Assembly (NCBI GenBank): GCA_045536965.1
Contig: JAZSON010000021.1
Span: forward strand, 70,055 to 134,054
Reading direction: 5' to 3'
Source of the DNA: UBA5448 sp045536965
GTDB lineage: Bacteria; Bacillota; Clostridia; Oscillospirales; SIG627
DNA: 64,000 bases
Shown piece after piece: positions 19,233 to 28,224 of this stretch. How positions within the stretch are numbered: the stretch's first letter is position 1; every line of letters starts with the position of its first letter. Under the pieces are notes generated by a model. That model was given only the letters and a program-made list of their open reading frames with translations, did no database searches and was not told the DNA's origin. The translations under genes were made by a program, and so were the position numbers.

Positions 19233-21422
19233 TTGTCCCAAGATATTTCCGCCCTGCTTGCCATGATTGCAGGCAGCGGCATTGCCTATAACGTAGATAA
19301 AATCAAAGACGCCTATGAGTTTTCCAAAGAACTTCACGAAGGACAATTCCGCAAATCAGGCGAACCGTATATCACCCATCCGATAGCGGTCGCCGAAATC
19401 GCCATGTCCTTAAAGCTCGATACCGATGCCATTTGCGCCTGCCTTTTGCACGACACCTTAGAGGATTGTCCGGGAAAGGTTGAGCTCAATGACATTAAAA
19501 AGAGATTCGGTGATGATACTGCTTTGATTGTTGATGGTCTGACGAAACTCATCGCGCTTCCCTATTCTGACCGCGACGAACAAAAGATTGAGAATCTCCG
19601 TAAAATGTTCTTGGCCATGTCCAAGGATTTGCGCGTAATCTTCATCAAACTGTGCGACCGTCTCCATAATATGCGCACCCTCAGCTCACACGACGAAGAA
19701 AAGCAACGCATCATAGCTTTGGAGACCATGCACGTTTATGCCCCTCTTGCACATCGTTTGGGTATCCACAAGATCAAAGCAGAGCTTGAGATGCTTGCCC
19801 TTTTATATCTCGATCCCATCGGATATAACGAGGTGAGCGAAGATATCGACAGACGTTACGGTCAAAACAAAGATTTTCTCATCAAAGCCCAAGACCTGAT
19901 TCGTCAAAAACTAAAAACACAATCCTTTGATTTTTCTCTCGAAGGGCGTGTTAAGTCCATTTACAGCATGTATAAGAAAATCTACAATCAACACAAGAGT
20001 TTTGACGAAATTTATGACTTTTACGCCATCCGTGTCATTGTCAACACCGAGCTGGAATGCTATACAGTTCTCGGACTGATCCACGAGATGTTCAAATCAA
20101 TGCCCGGTCGTTTTAAAGATTATATTTCCACCCCCAAGCCCAATCTCTATCGTTCTATCCACACCACCGTCATCGGTCGTGACGGCATTCCCTTTGAAGT
20201 ACAGATCCGTACACGGGAAATGCACAACGAAGCCCAGTACGGCTTGGCCGCGCACTGGAAATATAAAAGCGGTGTAAAAAGTGAAATCGACATCGACAAA
20301 AAACTCCAATGGATTCATACACTGCTTGAAAACGATGATCACGTCGGAGATCCCGATGAATTCATCCGCCCCCTCAAAGTTGATATTTTCCAAGATGAAA
20401 CCTTTGTTTTCACCCCCAAGGGAGATGTTGTGAACCTCCCCTCGGGCGCCACCGGTATAGACTTTGCCTATGCAATCCATACCCAAGTCGGCAACAAAAT
20501 GGTTGGTCTGAAAATCAACGGCGCCATCGCTCCCATCGATTCCCAACTGCATACAGGTCAAATTGTGGAAGTCATTACCTCCAACGCCACAAGAGGCCCG
20601 AAGCGCGATTGGTTGGATATTGTCCAGACCTCTGAAGCGCGAAATAAAATCCGCCAATGGTACAAAAAAGAACAGCGAGAAGAAAACATTCTTTATGCCA
20701 AGGGTGAAATTGATAAAACCTTCCGCAAACTCAAATGCAATTTAGAGGAAGCCCAAAGAAACGAGTTGCTTGCAACACTGGCAAAACGTCAAGGTTTCAC
20801 CCAGGTCGATGAACTGTTAAACGCCATCGGATACGGCGGCGTTTCCATGGAAAAGTTTGCCCAAAAAATCAAAACTGAGCTTGACCGCCTTGCTTCTGCC
20901 GATGTGACACAAACCACCATTCAAACCCTCTCGGAAAGCGCATCCGAGCATGCGGGCTTGAGCAGCGGCGTTATCGTGGAAGAACTGGATAATTGCAAGG
21001 TGAAATATGCCAAATGCTGCAACCCCCTTCCGGGCGATGCCATCATTGGATTTGTCACCCGCGGCCATGGTATTTCCATTCATAAATACACCTGTACCAA
21101 CGTGGTGGCAGGTCTTGCCGATCCCGAATCGAGAAACCGTTTTCTTTCGGCCAGCTGGACGAAAAAATCTCTTGAAACCATGGTGGCAAGCTTTGAATCG
21201 CAGATCAACATCTTAGCTGTCAATTCGGTCGGTTTGCTTGCTGAGGTTGCCAACGCCCTCGCCGATATGCACGTTGGCATTCTCTCGGTTTCCTCCCGCA
21301 TGGTTGACGATGACCGCATCGTCATGAACATGACGGTAAAAACAAGAAATGCCGACCATGTCAATTCCATTCTTTCCAAACTAAAAAAACTTCCCGATAT
21401 CACCCGCGTATCCCGCGCATAA
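19233..21422 (+). CDS. rel: Bifunctional (p)ppGpp synthetase/hydrolase (Rel/SpoT family)
   Basis: 729 residues if translation starts at TTG 19233, which has GAGGTGA at good spacing; GTG 19224 is inside that site. Domain order is complete: HD hydrolase with HPIAVAEIA and LLHDTLED (about 70-80); synthetase with YDFYAIRV, GRFKDYI and PKPNLYRSIHT (about 250-320); TGS domain at FTPKGDVVNLPSGAT (about 395); and a C-terminal ACT domain. Both catalytic halves look intact, so it should make and degrade the stringent-response alarmone. It lies between recJ and dtd, an arrangement usual in Firmicutes. Confidence 0.94.
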   Translation: MSQDISALLAMIAGSGIAYNVDKIKDAYEFSKELHEGQFRKSGEPYITHPIAVAEIAMSLKLDTDAICACLLHDTLEDCPGKVELNDIKKRFGDDTALIVDGLTKLIALPYSDRDEQKIENLRKMFLAMSKDLRVIFIKLCDRLHNMRTLSSHDEEKQRIIALETMHVYAPLAHRLGIHKIKAELEMLALLYLDPIGYNEVSEDIDRRYGQNKDFLIKAQDLIRQKLKTQSFDFSLEGRVKSIYSMYKKIYNQHKSFDEIYDFYAIRVIVNTELECYTVLGLIHEMFKSMPGRFKDYISTPKPNLYRSIHTTVIGRDGIPFEVQIRTREMHNEAQYGLAAHWKYKSGVKSEIDIDKKLQWIHTLLENDDHVGDPDEFIRPLKVDIFQDETFVFTPKGDVVNLPSGATGIDFAYAIHTQVGNKMVGLKINGAIAPIDSQLHTGQIVEVITSNATRGPKRDWLDIVQTSEARNKIRQWYKKEQREENILYAKGEIDKTFRKLKCNLEEAQRNELLATLAKRQGFTQVDELLNAIGYGGVSMEKFAQKIKTELDRLASADVTQTTIQTLSESASEHAGLSSGVIVEELDNCKVKYAKCCNPLPGDAIIGFVTRGHGISIHKYTCTNVVAGLADPESRNRFLSASWTKKSLETMVASFESQINILAVNSVGLLAEVANALADMHVGILSVSSRMVDDDRIVMNMTVKTRNADHVNSILSKLKKLPDITRVSRA

Positions 21423-21431
21423 GGAGTTTAT

Positions 21432-21935
21432 ATGAAAGCAGTCGTTCAAATTGTTACCTCGGCCATCCTTTCGGTTGATCATGTCAAAAAATGCGAGATT
21501 GGAAAAGGTTTGTTCATCCTGCTCGGTGTTACCAAAGAGGACACCGAAGCAGATGCCAGGGTTTTGGTTGAAAAAATTCTGCGACTTCGTATTTTCGACG
21601 ATGAAAACGGCAAAATCAATCTTTCGATGCTTGATCCCTATATATGCGGTGATGCATTGATCGTTTCCAATTTCACCCTCTGCGCCAATACAGCCGCCAG
21701 CCGTCGTCCCGATTTTTTTGCGGCAGCATCTCCCGGAGAAGCGGAAGTGTTATATGATTATTTCGTTTCTTACTTTAAGGAAAAAGCCAAGTCGATTCTT
21801 GCGGAAGAATACCAAACCGATCGTCCCGTAAAGGTTGAAACGGGCAAATTCGGCGGTTATATGCAGATTGCCGCCAACAACGACGGACCGATCACCATTT
21901 GCATGGATACAAACGACTATAAGAAAAAAGTATGA
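21432..21935 (+). CDS. dtd: D-aminoacyl-tRNA deacylase
   Basis: 167 residues, slightly longer than the usual 145-155. It frees tRNA from wrongly attached D-amino acids. The fold marks are present: MKAVVQIVTSA at the start, EIGKGLFILLGV, the cross-subunit motif NDGPITI and FGGYMQI. The usual SQxTL motif reads SNFTL here (about residues 80-84), a Gln to Asn change at a position near the active site. Start ATG has AAGGAG upstream. The gene overlaps hemZ by four bases (ATGA). Confidence 0.92.
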   Translation: MKAVVQIVTSAILSVDHVKKCEIGKGLFILLGVTKEDTEADARVLVEKILRLRIFDDENGKINLSMLDPYICGDALIVSNFTLCANTAASRRPDFFAAASPGEAEVLYDYFVSYFKEKAKSILAEEYQTDRPVKVETGKFGGYMQIAANNDGPITICMDTNDYKKKV

Positions 21936-23359
21936 TCAACATTATTACCGACGATAACAGCCGCCGTTTGGATGCTTTTCATCTTCTTTGTCTTTTGTTT
22001 GACAGAGAAAAAGATATAGAATTGCGCTTTTCTTTCAAGCAAGAAGGTGATCTGATCCGCTGTGTCGGCAAGTTACAAATCGAAAGCACAGACCACAACT
22101 TGCATGCCTGCATTTCGATCGCACGGCATAAAAGCGAAAAAAGCGCCAAAAACGCAGCGCTCGGAAAAGCCATCTTGGATGCTTGCGGGCAATCCTTGCC
22201 TTACGGATATTCGGTGGGTGTTCGTCCCGTGAAGGTGCCGCTGTTTTATTTAAAAAGCGGAATCCCCGACAATGAAATCGAGTCTTTTTTGGTGAGCGAT
22301 TACGGCATGTCCCCCCGCAACGCCGAAATTTTATCCGCCCTTGCAAAAGAAGAACGAATGCTTGAAAAAACGGTCGATAAAAGGGATATATGTCTGTATA
22401 TTTCCATTCCATTTTGTCCGACACGCTGTTCCTACTGCTCTTTTATATCCTCCGCTGCACCCAAGCATTTAAAGCTTCTACCCGAATATACCCGCTTGAT
22501 TTGCGAAGAGCTTGATTATTTCGGCAACGTTCTTGAAAACAGCAATCGCCGTGTTCGTGCCATATACATGGGAGGCGGTACACCCTCCACCCTTTCGCCC
22601 GAGCAATTCACATCCGTTTTTTCCACCCTTGCAAAATACTCTGTATTTAACAACGTCGATGAAATCACGGTCGAATGCGGCAGACCCGATACGGTTTCGG
22701 AAGACAAATTGCGGGTATTAAGAGACTACGGTGTTTCCCGCATTTGCATCAATCCGCAAACCACCGACGATCACGTTTTAAAAACCATCGGCCGAAATCA
22801 TACAACCGCCGATTTCTTTTCCTCCTACGCGCTTGCGCGCAAATTGGGATTCCAAACCATCAACTGCGATTTAATCGCGGGGCTTCCGAGTGATACCCTC
22901 GAAGGTTTTAAAAAAAGTGTCGAGGATATCCTCTCCCTCTCGCCCGAAAATATCACGGTACATACTTTTTCCGCTAAAAAATCCGCAACCCTCACAACAG
23001 AACATATCACAAATCAAACCGTCGCTACCACCGAATGGGTGGATTTTGCACGTTTTTCCTGTATAAATTCGGGATATCTGCCATATTATCTTTACAGGCA
23101 AAAAAACACCCAGTCTTCACTGGAAAACATCGGCTATTCCCTCCCGAAACACACCTGTTTATACAACCAACTCATGATGGAAGATATGTGCAGCATCGTC
23201 AGCGTCGGTGCGGGCGGTATCTCGAAACTGTTTTGTGAGCAGGACGATCATTTAAAAATTGTGCGTGTAGCGGCCGATAAATATCCTTTTGAATACTTTG
23301 CCGACCAAGATAAGCAAAAAGAACACTTAAAACGTATCGCCGAATTTTTGTTGAGGTAA
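21932..23359 (+). CDS. hemZ: HemZ-type radical SAM coproporphyrinogen oxidase-like protein
   Basis: 475 residues. A Fe-S cluster site CPTRCSYC (CX3CX2C, about residues 163-170) sits in the radical SAM barrel, after an N-terminal extension of about 150 residues typical of HemZ, which separates it from HemN/HemW. A glycine-rich GGGTPSTL motif follows. HemZ of Bacillus is linked to oxygen-independent heme synthesis, but some relatives act in heme trafficking, so the exact reaction is uncertain. It starts inside the dtd stop and is translationally coupled to it. Confidence 0.85.
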   Translation: MINIITDDNSRRLDAFHLLCLLFDREKDIELRFSFKQEGDLIRCVGKLQIESTDHNLHACISIARHKSEKSAKNAALGKAILDACGQSLPYGYSVGVRPVKVPLFYLKSGIPDNEIESFLVSDYGMSPRNAEILSALAKEERMLEKTVDKRDICLYISIPFCPTRCSYCSFISSAAPKHLKLLPEYTRLICEELDYFGNVLENSNRRVRAIYMGGGTPSTLSPEQFTSVFSTLAKYSVFNNVDEITVECGRPDTVSEDKLRVLRDYGVSRICINPQTTDDHVLKTIGRNHTTADFFSSYALARKLGFQTINCDLIAGLPSDTLEGFKKSVEDILSLSPENITVHTFSAKKSATLTTEHITNQTVATTEWVDFARFSCINSGYLPYYLYRQKNTQSSLENIGYSLPKHTCLYNQLMMEDMCSIVSVGAGGISKLFCEQDDHLKIVRVAADKYPFEYFADQDKQKEHLKRIAEFLLR

Positions 23360-23363
23360 CGCC

Positions 23364-24272
23364 ATGTATTCTATCGATCCTACATTTTACGCAATTCAAA
23401 ACGATCCGCACACTTTGATACAAAAGGCAGAAAAGCGCTATCAAAACCGCATAGACGAATTGATTGCCAATATCCCTCCCTCTACGCGTTTTTTGGCGCT
23501 TGCGGGACCAAGTTGCTGTGGAAAAACCACAACGGCACACAGACTCATTAATGCCTTTGAAAGTGTCGGGCGAAAGGTATATGTGTTGTCGATCGATGAC
23601 TTTTTCCAAGGGGTAGAAAACGCCCCGTTAGACGATGAAGGAAAACCTGATCTTGATCACATCGATCTGATTGACCGCCCCGAACTAAAAAAAGTCATCG
23701 ATGGCTTTTGCCGCAAAGAGGTTGTACACATCCCCACCTTTAATTTTATCAAGCGTGCAAGAGAAGAAAAGCGGCAAGTGATCGATACAAAAGAGTATGA
23801 TCTTTGTATCGTGGAAGGTTTGCATGCCCTTCACCCCCACTTTAACGGTCTCATTCCGCAAGAAAGCCTCTTTTCGCTGTATGTAACGGTTGCCGATGCC
23901 TATTATCTCGGCGACAAGCCATTTTTAAGCATTCGCGAAACCCGTCTTCTCCGCCGCATGATACGGGATTATTATTGCCGCGGCGCTTCGCTTCCTTATA
24001 CCTATCAGCTTTGGCGCAACGTAATCAAGGGAGAAAAGCGATTCATTTACCCCTCGATCATTCAGGCTGATTGGCTGATATCCTCCTGCTTTATCACCGA
24101 GCCGCATCTCTTGGCACACGATGCCCTCCCCTTACTATCAAAAGTCGAAAAAGAGGAGGCACTGTACCCTCTCGCGCAAGTTTTATCTCAAAAACTGCAA
24201 AGCATACCACCGCTCTCCCCTGCGTTACTACCAAAAGATTCTCTCTTGAGAGAATTCGTCGGTCATCGATAA
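23364..24272 (+). CDS. Uridine kinase-like (phosphoribulokinase/uridine kinase family) protein
   Basis: 302 residues. Walker A reads GPSCCGKTT (about residues 51-59), followed by the family stretch VLSIDDFF and a DxxxDHxDLIDRPEL-like segment. An uncharacterised N-terminal 45 residues precede the P-loop; longer relatives carry a TGS domain there that is absent here. The likely role is phosphorylation of a nucleoside such as uridine, but the family includes other small-molecule kinases. It begins four bases after hemZ with GAGGTAAC as its ribosome-binding site, within the recJ operon. Confidence 0.75.
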   Translation: MYSIDPTFYAIQNDPHTLIQKAEKRYQNRIDELIANIPPSTRFLALAGPSCCGKTTTAHRLINAFESVGRKVYVLSIDDFFQGVENAPLDDEGKPDLDHIDLIDRPELKKVIDGFCRKEVVHIPTFNFIKRAREEKRQVIDTKEYDLCIVEGLHALHPHFNGLIPQESLFSLYVTVADAYYLGDKPFLSIRETRLLRRMIRDYYCRGASLPYTYQLWRNVIKGEKRFIYPSIIQADWLISSCFITEPHLLAHDALPLLSKVEKEEALYPLAQVLSQKLQSIPPLSPALLPKDSLLREFVGHR

Positions 24273-24285
24273 AGGAGTGTTCATT

Positions 24286-25971
24286 TTGTCAAATTCCAAT
24301 CGAAAAATTGCAAAACAAGGTTTTGTATCGGGCGCGTTTATTTTAATGCTATCCAATATCATTGTTAAAATCATCGGCGCGGCCTTTAAAATCCCCCTTG
24401 TCAACAGCATCGGCACCGAGTCGATGAGTTATTTCAACTCCGCCTACAATATATATATACTCTTTTACAGTGTTTCAACCGCAGGTCTGCCCGTCGCCAT
24501 CTCACGCATGATCGCATCCAGTAACGCCAAAGGGAGAAAGACGGAAGTTAAGCGCATTTTCCGCGTTTCCCTCCTTCTTTTCACCGTGATCGGCGCCATC
24601 GGCACCGTTTGTATGGCGACATTTTGTCACCAATTTTCTTCCCTTGCCAAAAACCCCAATCTTTACCTTTCACTGCTCGCCATAGCACCGACGCTTTTCT
24701 TTATCTGCATTGTCTCGGCTTTACGCGGCTATTTTCAAGGTCTGCAAAACATGATCCCCACTGCCGTTTCACAGGTCATTGAAGCGGTGGGAAAACTTGC
24801 GCTCGGTCTTCTGCTTGCCAAATATGCCATCAGCGCGGGTATGAACAGTTATCAAACCGCGGCCTTTGCCATTGCAGGCGTTACCATCGGTGTGATCGCA
24901 TCGGCGGGATATTTGGCGCTTGCAAAAATGTGGGCAAAGAGCGATGCATATTTACCTGACACCGACACACAAACCCAATCTGCGCGTTCTTTGATGAAAG
25001 AGCTTGTTTGGATCGCCATTCCCATCACAGTCAGTTCCACCATCATGAGTCTTTCGGGTGTTATTGATACCTTTGTGGTTGTTCCGCGCCTTCAGACCAT
25101 TGGCTATGATCTGGAAACGGTCAACAAGTTATACGGAACATACACCTCCTATGCAGTGCCTCTTTTCAATATGCCCCCCAATCTGATCTATCCCTTTTCG
25201 ATCAGCATTATCCCTCTCTTATCGGCTTACAACAGCCGCAATCCGGGTAAAACCGCCGTCAATACCATTGAATCCACCCTCCGCATCGCTTCCATCATTT
25301 CCCTCCCCTGCACATTCGGTCTTGCTGTTCTCGCAAAACCCATCATCGCGCTTTTATATAAAAATGAAGTCCTCTATGTCAACGAGATCGGCGAAACCCT
25401 TTTGGCGTATGATTTGAGCGCTTCTCTCTTGATGGTTTTATCCGCTTCGGTTTTCTTTGTATCTATCATCGCCGTAACCAACTCCATCTTACAATCCTAC
25501 GGCTTTGAAAAATACACCATTATCTCCACTTTGGCGGGTGTAGCGGTGAAGCTTCTTTCGTCCTACTTCCTCATCGGTATGCCTACGCTCGGCATCTACG
25601 GCACCCCCATTTCAACCTGCTTGATGTATATGACCATCATGCTGTTGAATTTCTACTATCTTGTACGATTTACGCGATTTAAGCCAAGATTGCGCCGCAC
25701 CTATTTAAAGCCGTTCATCGCATCCGTTTTTTGCGGCGCGGCGGCAGGTGGCAGCTATTATGTCCTTTCCGCTTTTATCCATGCAAAAATCGCCACCCTG
25801 ATCTCTATTATGATCGCAGGCGGTGTTTACATTGCGATGTTGTTATTACTGCGCACCCTGACAAGCTCTGATATTATTTTGCTTCCAAAAGGAAGAAAAC
25901 TGCAAGCTATGATGAAAAAATGGCACCTCCTCCCCAAGGAGGATGTTGAATCCAACGAAGAAATGGAATGA
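24286..25971 (+). CDS. SpoVB/YabM-like polysaccharide flippase (MVF/MATE fold)
   Basis: 561 residues. TTG 24286 is chosen as start because AAAGGAG lies 8 bases before it; the GTG at 24277 is part of that site. About 14 transmembrane segments are visible from FVSGAFILMLSNIIVKIIGAAFKIP onward in pieces. This family moves lipid-linked precursors across the membrane in peptidoglycan or spore-cortex synthesis. The order flippase, mazG, then rqcP-yabP-yabQ-divIC matches yabM-yabN-rqcP-yabP-yabQ-divIC of Bacillus, which supports a YabM/SpoVB-type role. Confidence is high for the family and moderate for the exact function. Confidence 0.85.
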   Translation: MSNSNRKIAKQGFVSGAFILMLSNIIVKIIGAAFKIPLVNSIGTESMSYFNSAYNIYILFYSVSTAGLPVAISRMIASSNAKGRKTEVKRIFRVSLLLFTVIGAIGTVCMATFCHQFSSLAKNPNLYLSLLAIAPTLFFICIVSALRGYFQGLQNMIPTAVSQVIEAVGKLALGLLLAKYAISAGMNSYQTAAFAIAGVTIGVIASAGYLALAKMWAKSDAYLPDTDTQTQSARSLMKELVWIAIPITVSSTIMSLSGVIDTFVVVPRLQTIGYDLETVNKLYGTYTSYAVPLFNMPPNLIYPFSISIIPLLSAYNSRNPGKTAVNTIESTLRIASIISLPCTFGLAVLAKPIIALLYKNEVLYVNEIGETLLAYDLSASLLMVLSASVFFVSIIAVTNSILQSYGFEKYTIISTLAGVAVKLLSSYFLIGMPTLGIYGTPISTCLMYMTIMLLNFYYLVRFTRFKPRLRRTYLKPFIASVFCGAAAGGSYYVLSAFIHAKIATLISIMIAGGVYIAMLLLLRTLTSSDIILLPKGRKLQAMMKKWHLLPKEDVESNEEME

Positions 25972-25972
25972 T

Positions 25973-26659
25973 ATGATGAAGAATTTTGAAGAAAAAGAAG
26001 TTTATACTTTCGAAGATGTCATTAAAATCTTAAAGGTTTTACGCGGCGAAAACGGCTGCCCTTGGGACAGAGAACAGACCCACAAGAGTATCCGCAACAA
26101 CTTTATCGAAGAAGTTTATGAAGCGATCGAGGCAATCGACGGCGAAAACATCCCGCTTTTAAGAGAAGAATTGGGAGATGTATTGCTCCAAGTGCTTTTT
26201 CACACGGAAATTGCCGAAAGCGACGGGGAATTTACATTAAACGATGTGACCGATGAGTTGTGCCGAAAACTGATCATTCGTCATCCTCATATTTTTGCTG
26301 ACGTCGTTGCAGACACTTCCGAAGAGGTCTTAAAAAACTGGGATGCCATCAAAAACAAAACCAAGGGACAAGATACCATTACTTCGGCCATGGAATCGGT
26401 ATCTACCGCCCTCCCCGCTCCCATGCGTACAATCAAGCTCCAAAAGAAAGCAAAGTCCTTTTACCCCAATTCCAAGGACGATTCCCTGCAAACCGCTATA
26501 CAAACTTTGTCTGAATCGGGTGATTTAGACTACGGAAAGATCTTGTTTGAAATCTGCAACGCGGCAAGAATCGACGGCGTTAATCCCGAAGAAGCGCTTG
26601 AAAAGTACAACGAACAATTTATTCGCACAATAAAAGGCATCGAAATTTGTGCAAAATAA
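25973..26659 (+). CDS. mazG: Nucleoside triphosphate pyrophosphohydrolase MazG
   Basis: 228 residues from MMKNFEEKEV. MazG removes pyrophosphate from non-canonical NTPs and can lower alarmone-linked stress. The signature GCPWDREQTHKS is followed by EEVYEAIEAID and EELGDVLLQVLFH, the metal-binding EExxE..ExxD pattern. It is shorter than E. coli MazG and lacks the methyltransferase half fused in Bacillus YabN. The start is uncertain: an AAGGAGG lies directly against an ATG at 25943, 30 bases upstream and inside the flippase gene, but that site has no spacing to the ATG. Confidence 0.88.
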   Translation: MMKNFEEKEVYTFEDVIKILKVLRGENGCPWDREQTHKSIRNNFIEEVYEAIEAIDGENIPLLREELGDVLLQVLFHTEIAESDGEFTLNDVTDELCRKLIIRHPHIFADVVADTSEEVLKNWDAIKNKTKGQDTITSAMESVSTALPAPMRTIKLQKKAKSFYPNSKDDSLQTAIQTLSESGDLDYGKILFEICNAARIDGVNPEEALEKYNEQFIRTIKGIEICAK

Positions 26660-26664
26660 ACAAT

Positions 26665-26715
26665 TAGAAATATTTATGCAAAAAAATATCTGTTTTTTCG
26701 TGCATATTTTTTTAT
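26665..26715 (+). terminator. Possible terminator after mazG
   Basis: An imperfect AT-rich hairpin pairs TTATGCAAAAAA with TTTTTTCGTGCATA and is followed by a long T-run. It separates the recJ-mazG run from the promoter of the HU gene. Confidence 0.5.
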
Positions 26716-26722
26716 TTTCCTC

Positions 26723-26751
26723 TTGATAATACAAAAAGTCTATGTTATAAT
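26723..26751 (+). promoter_or_regulatory. Promoter for the HU gene
   Basis: TTGATA (26723-26728), 17-base spacer, TATAAT (26746-26751), 48 bases before the HU start codon. Confidence 0.8.
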
Positions 26752-26799
26752 GGCTATAAATTAACCGTTACAAGCGGAACATTGAAAGGGGAAAATAAA

Positions 26800-27075
26800 A
26801 TGAATAAGACTCAACTTATCGAAACCATCGCTGCCGATCAGAATCTTAAGAAAAAAGACGCCGATTTGATCGTTACCGCTGTATTTGATGCTATTGCAAA
26901 GGCACTGAGCGACGGTGAAAAGGTTCAAATCTCCGGTTTTGGCAGCTTTGAAACCAAACTTCGCGGCGAACGCATCGGCCGCAATCCGCAGACCAAAGAA
27001 GAAATCAAGATTGCTGCTTACAAATGCGCAACCTTCGCTCCCAGCAAAAACCTCAAATCCTTGCTCAACCAATAA
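26800..27075 (+). CDS. hup: DNA-binding protein HU
   Basis: 91 residues, full length for HU. The start is ATG 26800 (MNKTQLIETIAAD) with AAAGGGG upstream. It shows the N-terminal helices, the SGFGSFETK turn and the beta-arm GERIGRNPQTKEEIKI that bends DNA. It is an abundant nucleoid protein expressed from its own strong promoter and closed by a strong terminator, placed between mazG and rqcP as in many Clostridia. Confidence 0.94.
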   Translation: MNKTQLIETIAADQNLKKKDADLIVTAVFDAIAKALSDGEKVQISGFGSFETKLRGERIGRNPQTKEEIKIAAYKCATFAPSKNLKSLLNQ

Positions 27076-27083
27076 TAATGATA

Positions 27084-27127
27084 CAAGATTTATTCCACGC
27101 AGAAATGCGTGGAATAAATCTTGTTTT
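27084..27127 (+). terminator. Strong terminator of the HU gene
   Basis: Perfect 18-base stem (left arm 27084-27101, right arm 27106-27123) with a GAAA tetraloop, then TTTT. The T-run is immediately followed by the GGAG ribosome-binding site of the next gene. Confidence 0.92.
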
Positions 27128-27138
27128 GGAGTAACACT

Positions 27139-27387
27139 ATGAGATTAGATAAATATTTAAAGGTCGCTCGACTCATAAAAAGGCGCACGGTTGCCAAAAG
27201 TGCCGTTGAAACCGATCATGTGCTTGCCAACGGCAAAGCGGTTAAACCCTCTTACGATGTCAAGGTCGGTGACATCCTTTCTCTTCGTTTTGGCGAACAC
27301 TTGCTGGAGGTAAAGGTTCTTGCGCTTGCCGACCACACACTGAAAGCCGACGCCTCTTCTTTATACGAAATTATTACAAAAGAGTAA
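27139..27387 (+). CDS. rqcP: S4-domain RNA-binding protein RqcP (YabO)
   Basis: 82 residues. The start at MRLDKYLKVARLIKRR has GGAG 8 bases upstream; a longer frame would begin inside the HU terminator stem and is rejected. An S4 RNA-binding fold covers nearly the whole protein, with the typical basic first helices and the NGKAVKPSYDVKVGDI turn. RqcP helps RqcH/RqcA add C-terminal alanine tails in ribosome quality control of stalled 50S subunits. Its neighbours yabP, yabQ and divIC confirm orthology by position. Confidence 0.88.
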   Translation: MRLDKYLKVARLIKRRTVAKSAVETDHVLANGKAVKPSYDVKVGDILSLRFGEHLLEVKVLALADHTLKADASSLYEIITKE

Positions 27388-27438
27388 TCTTATCCTGCCG
27401 TCTTCATATACTGTATAAAAGAAAGGCGGGATGATTAT

Positions 27439-27711
27439 ATGAGCGCAAATCCAAACACACACAATGTAAGTCTGTTTGATCGCAAACGTCTGGAGATCGT
27501 CGGTGTTAAGGACGTAAAAAGTTTTGATGAAAGACAGGTCTCCCTTCTCACCGTGCTTGGCGAAATGCTTGTAGGCGGCGATAATTTACAGATTGAAAAA
27601 CTGGATATGGATGCGGGAGAAATTCATTTAAGCGGCATGATCCACGCACTCCAATACACCGACGAGCAAACAGAAGATAAACGCGGGTTCTTCTCCCGTC
27701 TCTTCTCATAA
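27439..27711 (+). CDS. yabP: Sporulation protein YabP
   Basis: 90 residues, YabP/YqfC family. Visible: NVSLFDRKRLEIVGVKDVKSFDE and GEIHLSGMIHALQY. In Bacillus it is made in the mother cell and has a role in sporulation that is not fully defined. Ribosome-binding site GAAAGGCGGGAT. It overlaps yabQ by one base (TAATG). Its presence is good evidence for an endospore former. Confidence 0.9.
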   Translation: MSANPNTHNVSLFDRKRLEIVGVKDVKSFDERQVSLLTVLGEMLVGGDNLQIEKLDMDAGEIHLSGMIHALQYTDEQTEDKRGFFSRLFS

Positions 27712-28193
27712 TGGAGCTTTACATATCGGAACAATGCCTGCAATTTTTACTTTGCGCCTTTTTGGGGTCGATTGCAGGAGTTATGTATGAAATCCCACGA
27801 ATTTTAAGAAAATTCAAAGAACATCACTTTGCTTTCGTTTTCTTGGAAGACATGCTGTTTTGCTCGACCTTTTCTTTGATTTTCATTTGCATCTCTTACA
27901 GCGTCAGCGACGGTATTATACGTTGGTACTATTATGCAGGCGCATTTTTGGGATTTATTATCTACCGACTTTCACTGGGACGTATTATGCGCCGCATCAC
28001 CCCCGCCATTATTACTGCGCTTGATAAATTTCTCCGCCTGATAAAAAGATTTTTTATCTATCCTATTGCAAAATCCATAAATACTGTTATAATATTTATA
28101 AAGAAAGTTTGTCGATTGGGTAAGTCTGTTCGATTGAAAAAAATGTATCCCGAGCAGGTACAATCATCCAACGAAAACACCCGTTATTTTTAA
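27711..28193 (+). CDS. yabQ: Spore cortex biosynthesis protein YabQ
   Basis: 160 residues with about four hydrophobic segments in the first 110 residues, including LLCAFLGSIAGVMYEIPRIL, and a basic C-terminal tail. In Bacillus YabQ is a forespore-membrane protein needed for cortex formation. It is translationally coupled to yabP by a TAATG overlap and has no ribosome-binding site of its own. Confidence 0.88.
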   Translation: MELYISEQCLQFLLCAFLGSIAGVMYEIPRILRKFKEHHFAFVFLEDMLFCSTFSLIFICISYSVSDGIIRWYYYAGAFLGFIIYRLSLGRIMRRITPAIITALDKFLRLIKRFFIYPIAKSINTVIIFIKKVCRLGKSVRLKKMYPEQVQSSNENTRYF

Positions 28194-28224
28194 GCCGTCC
28201 ATCAAAAACACAAAGGATATAACC

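Noticed and set aside
27121..27138. Upstream extension of rqcP by six codons
   Set aside because: It would begin inside the 3' arm of the HU terminator; the GGAG site favours ATG 27139.
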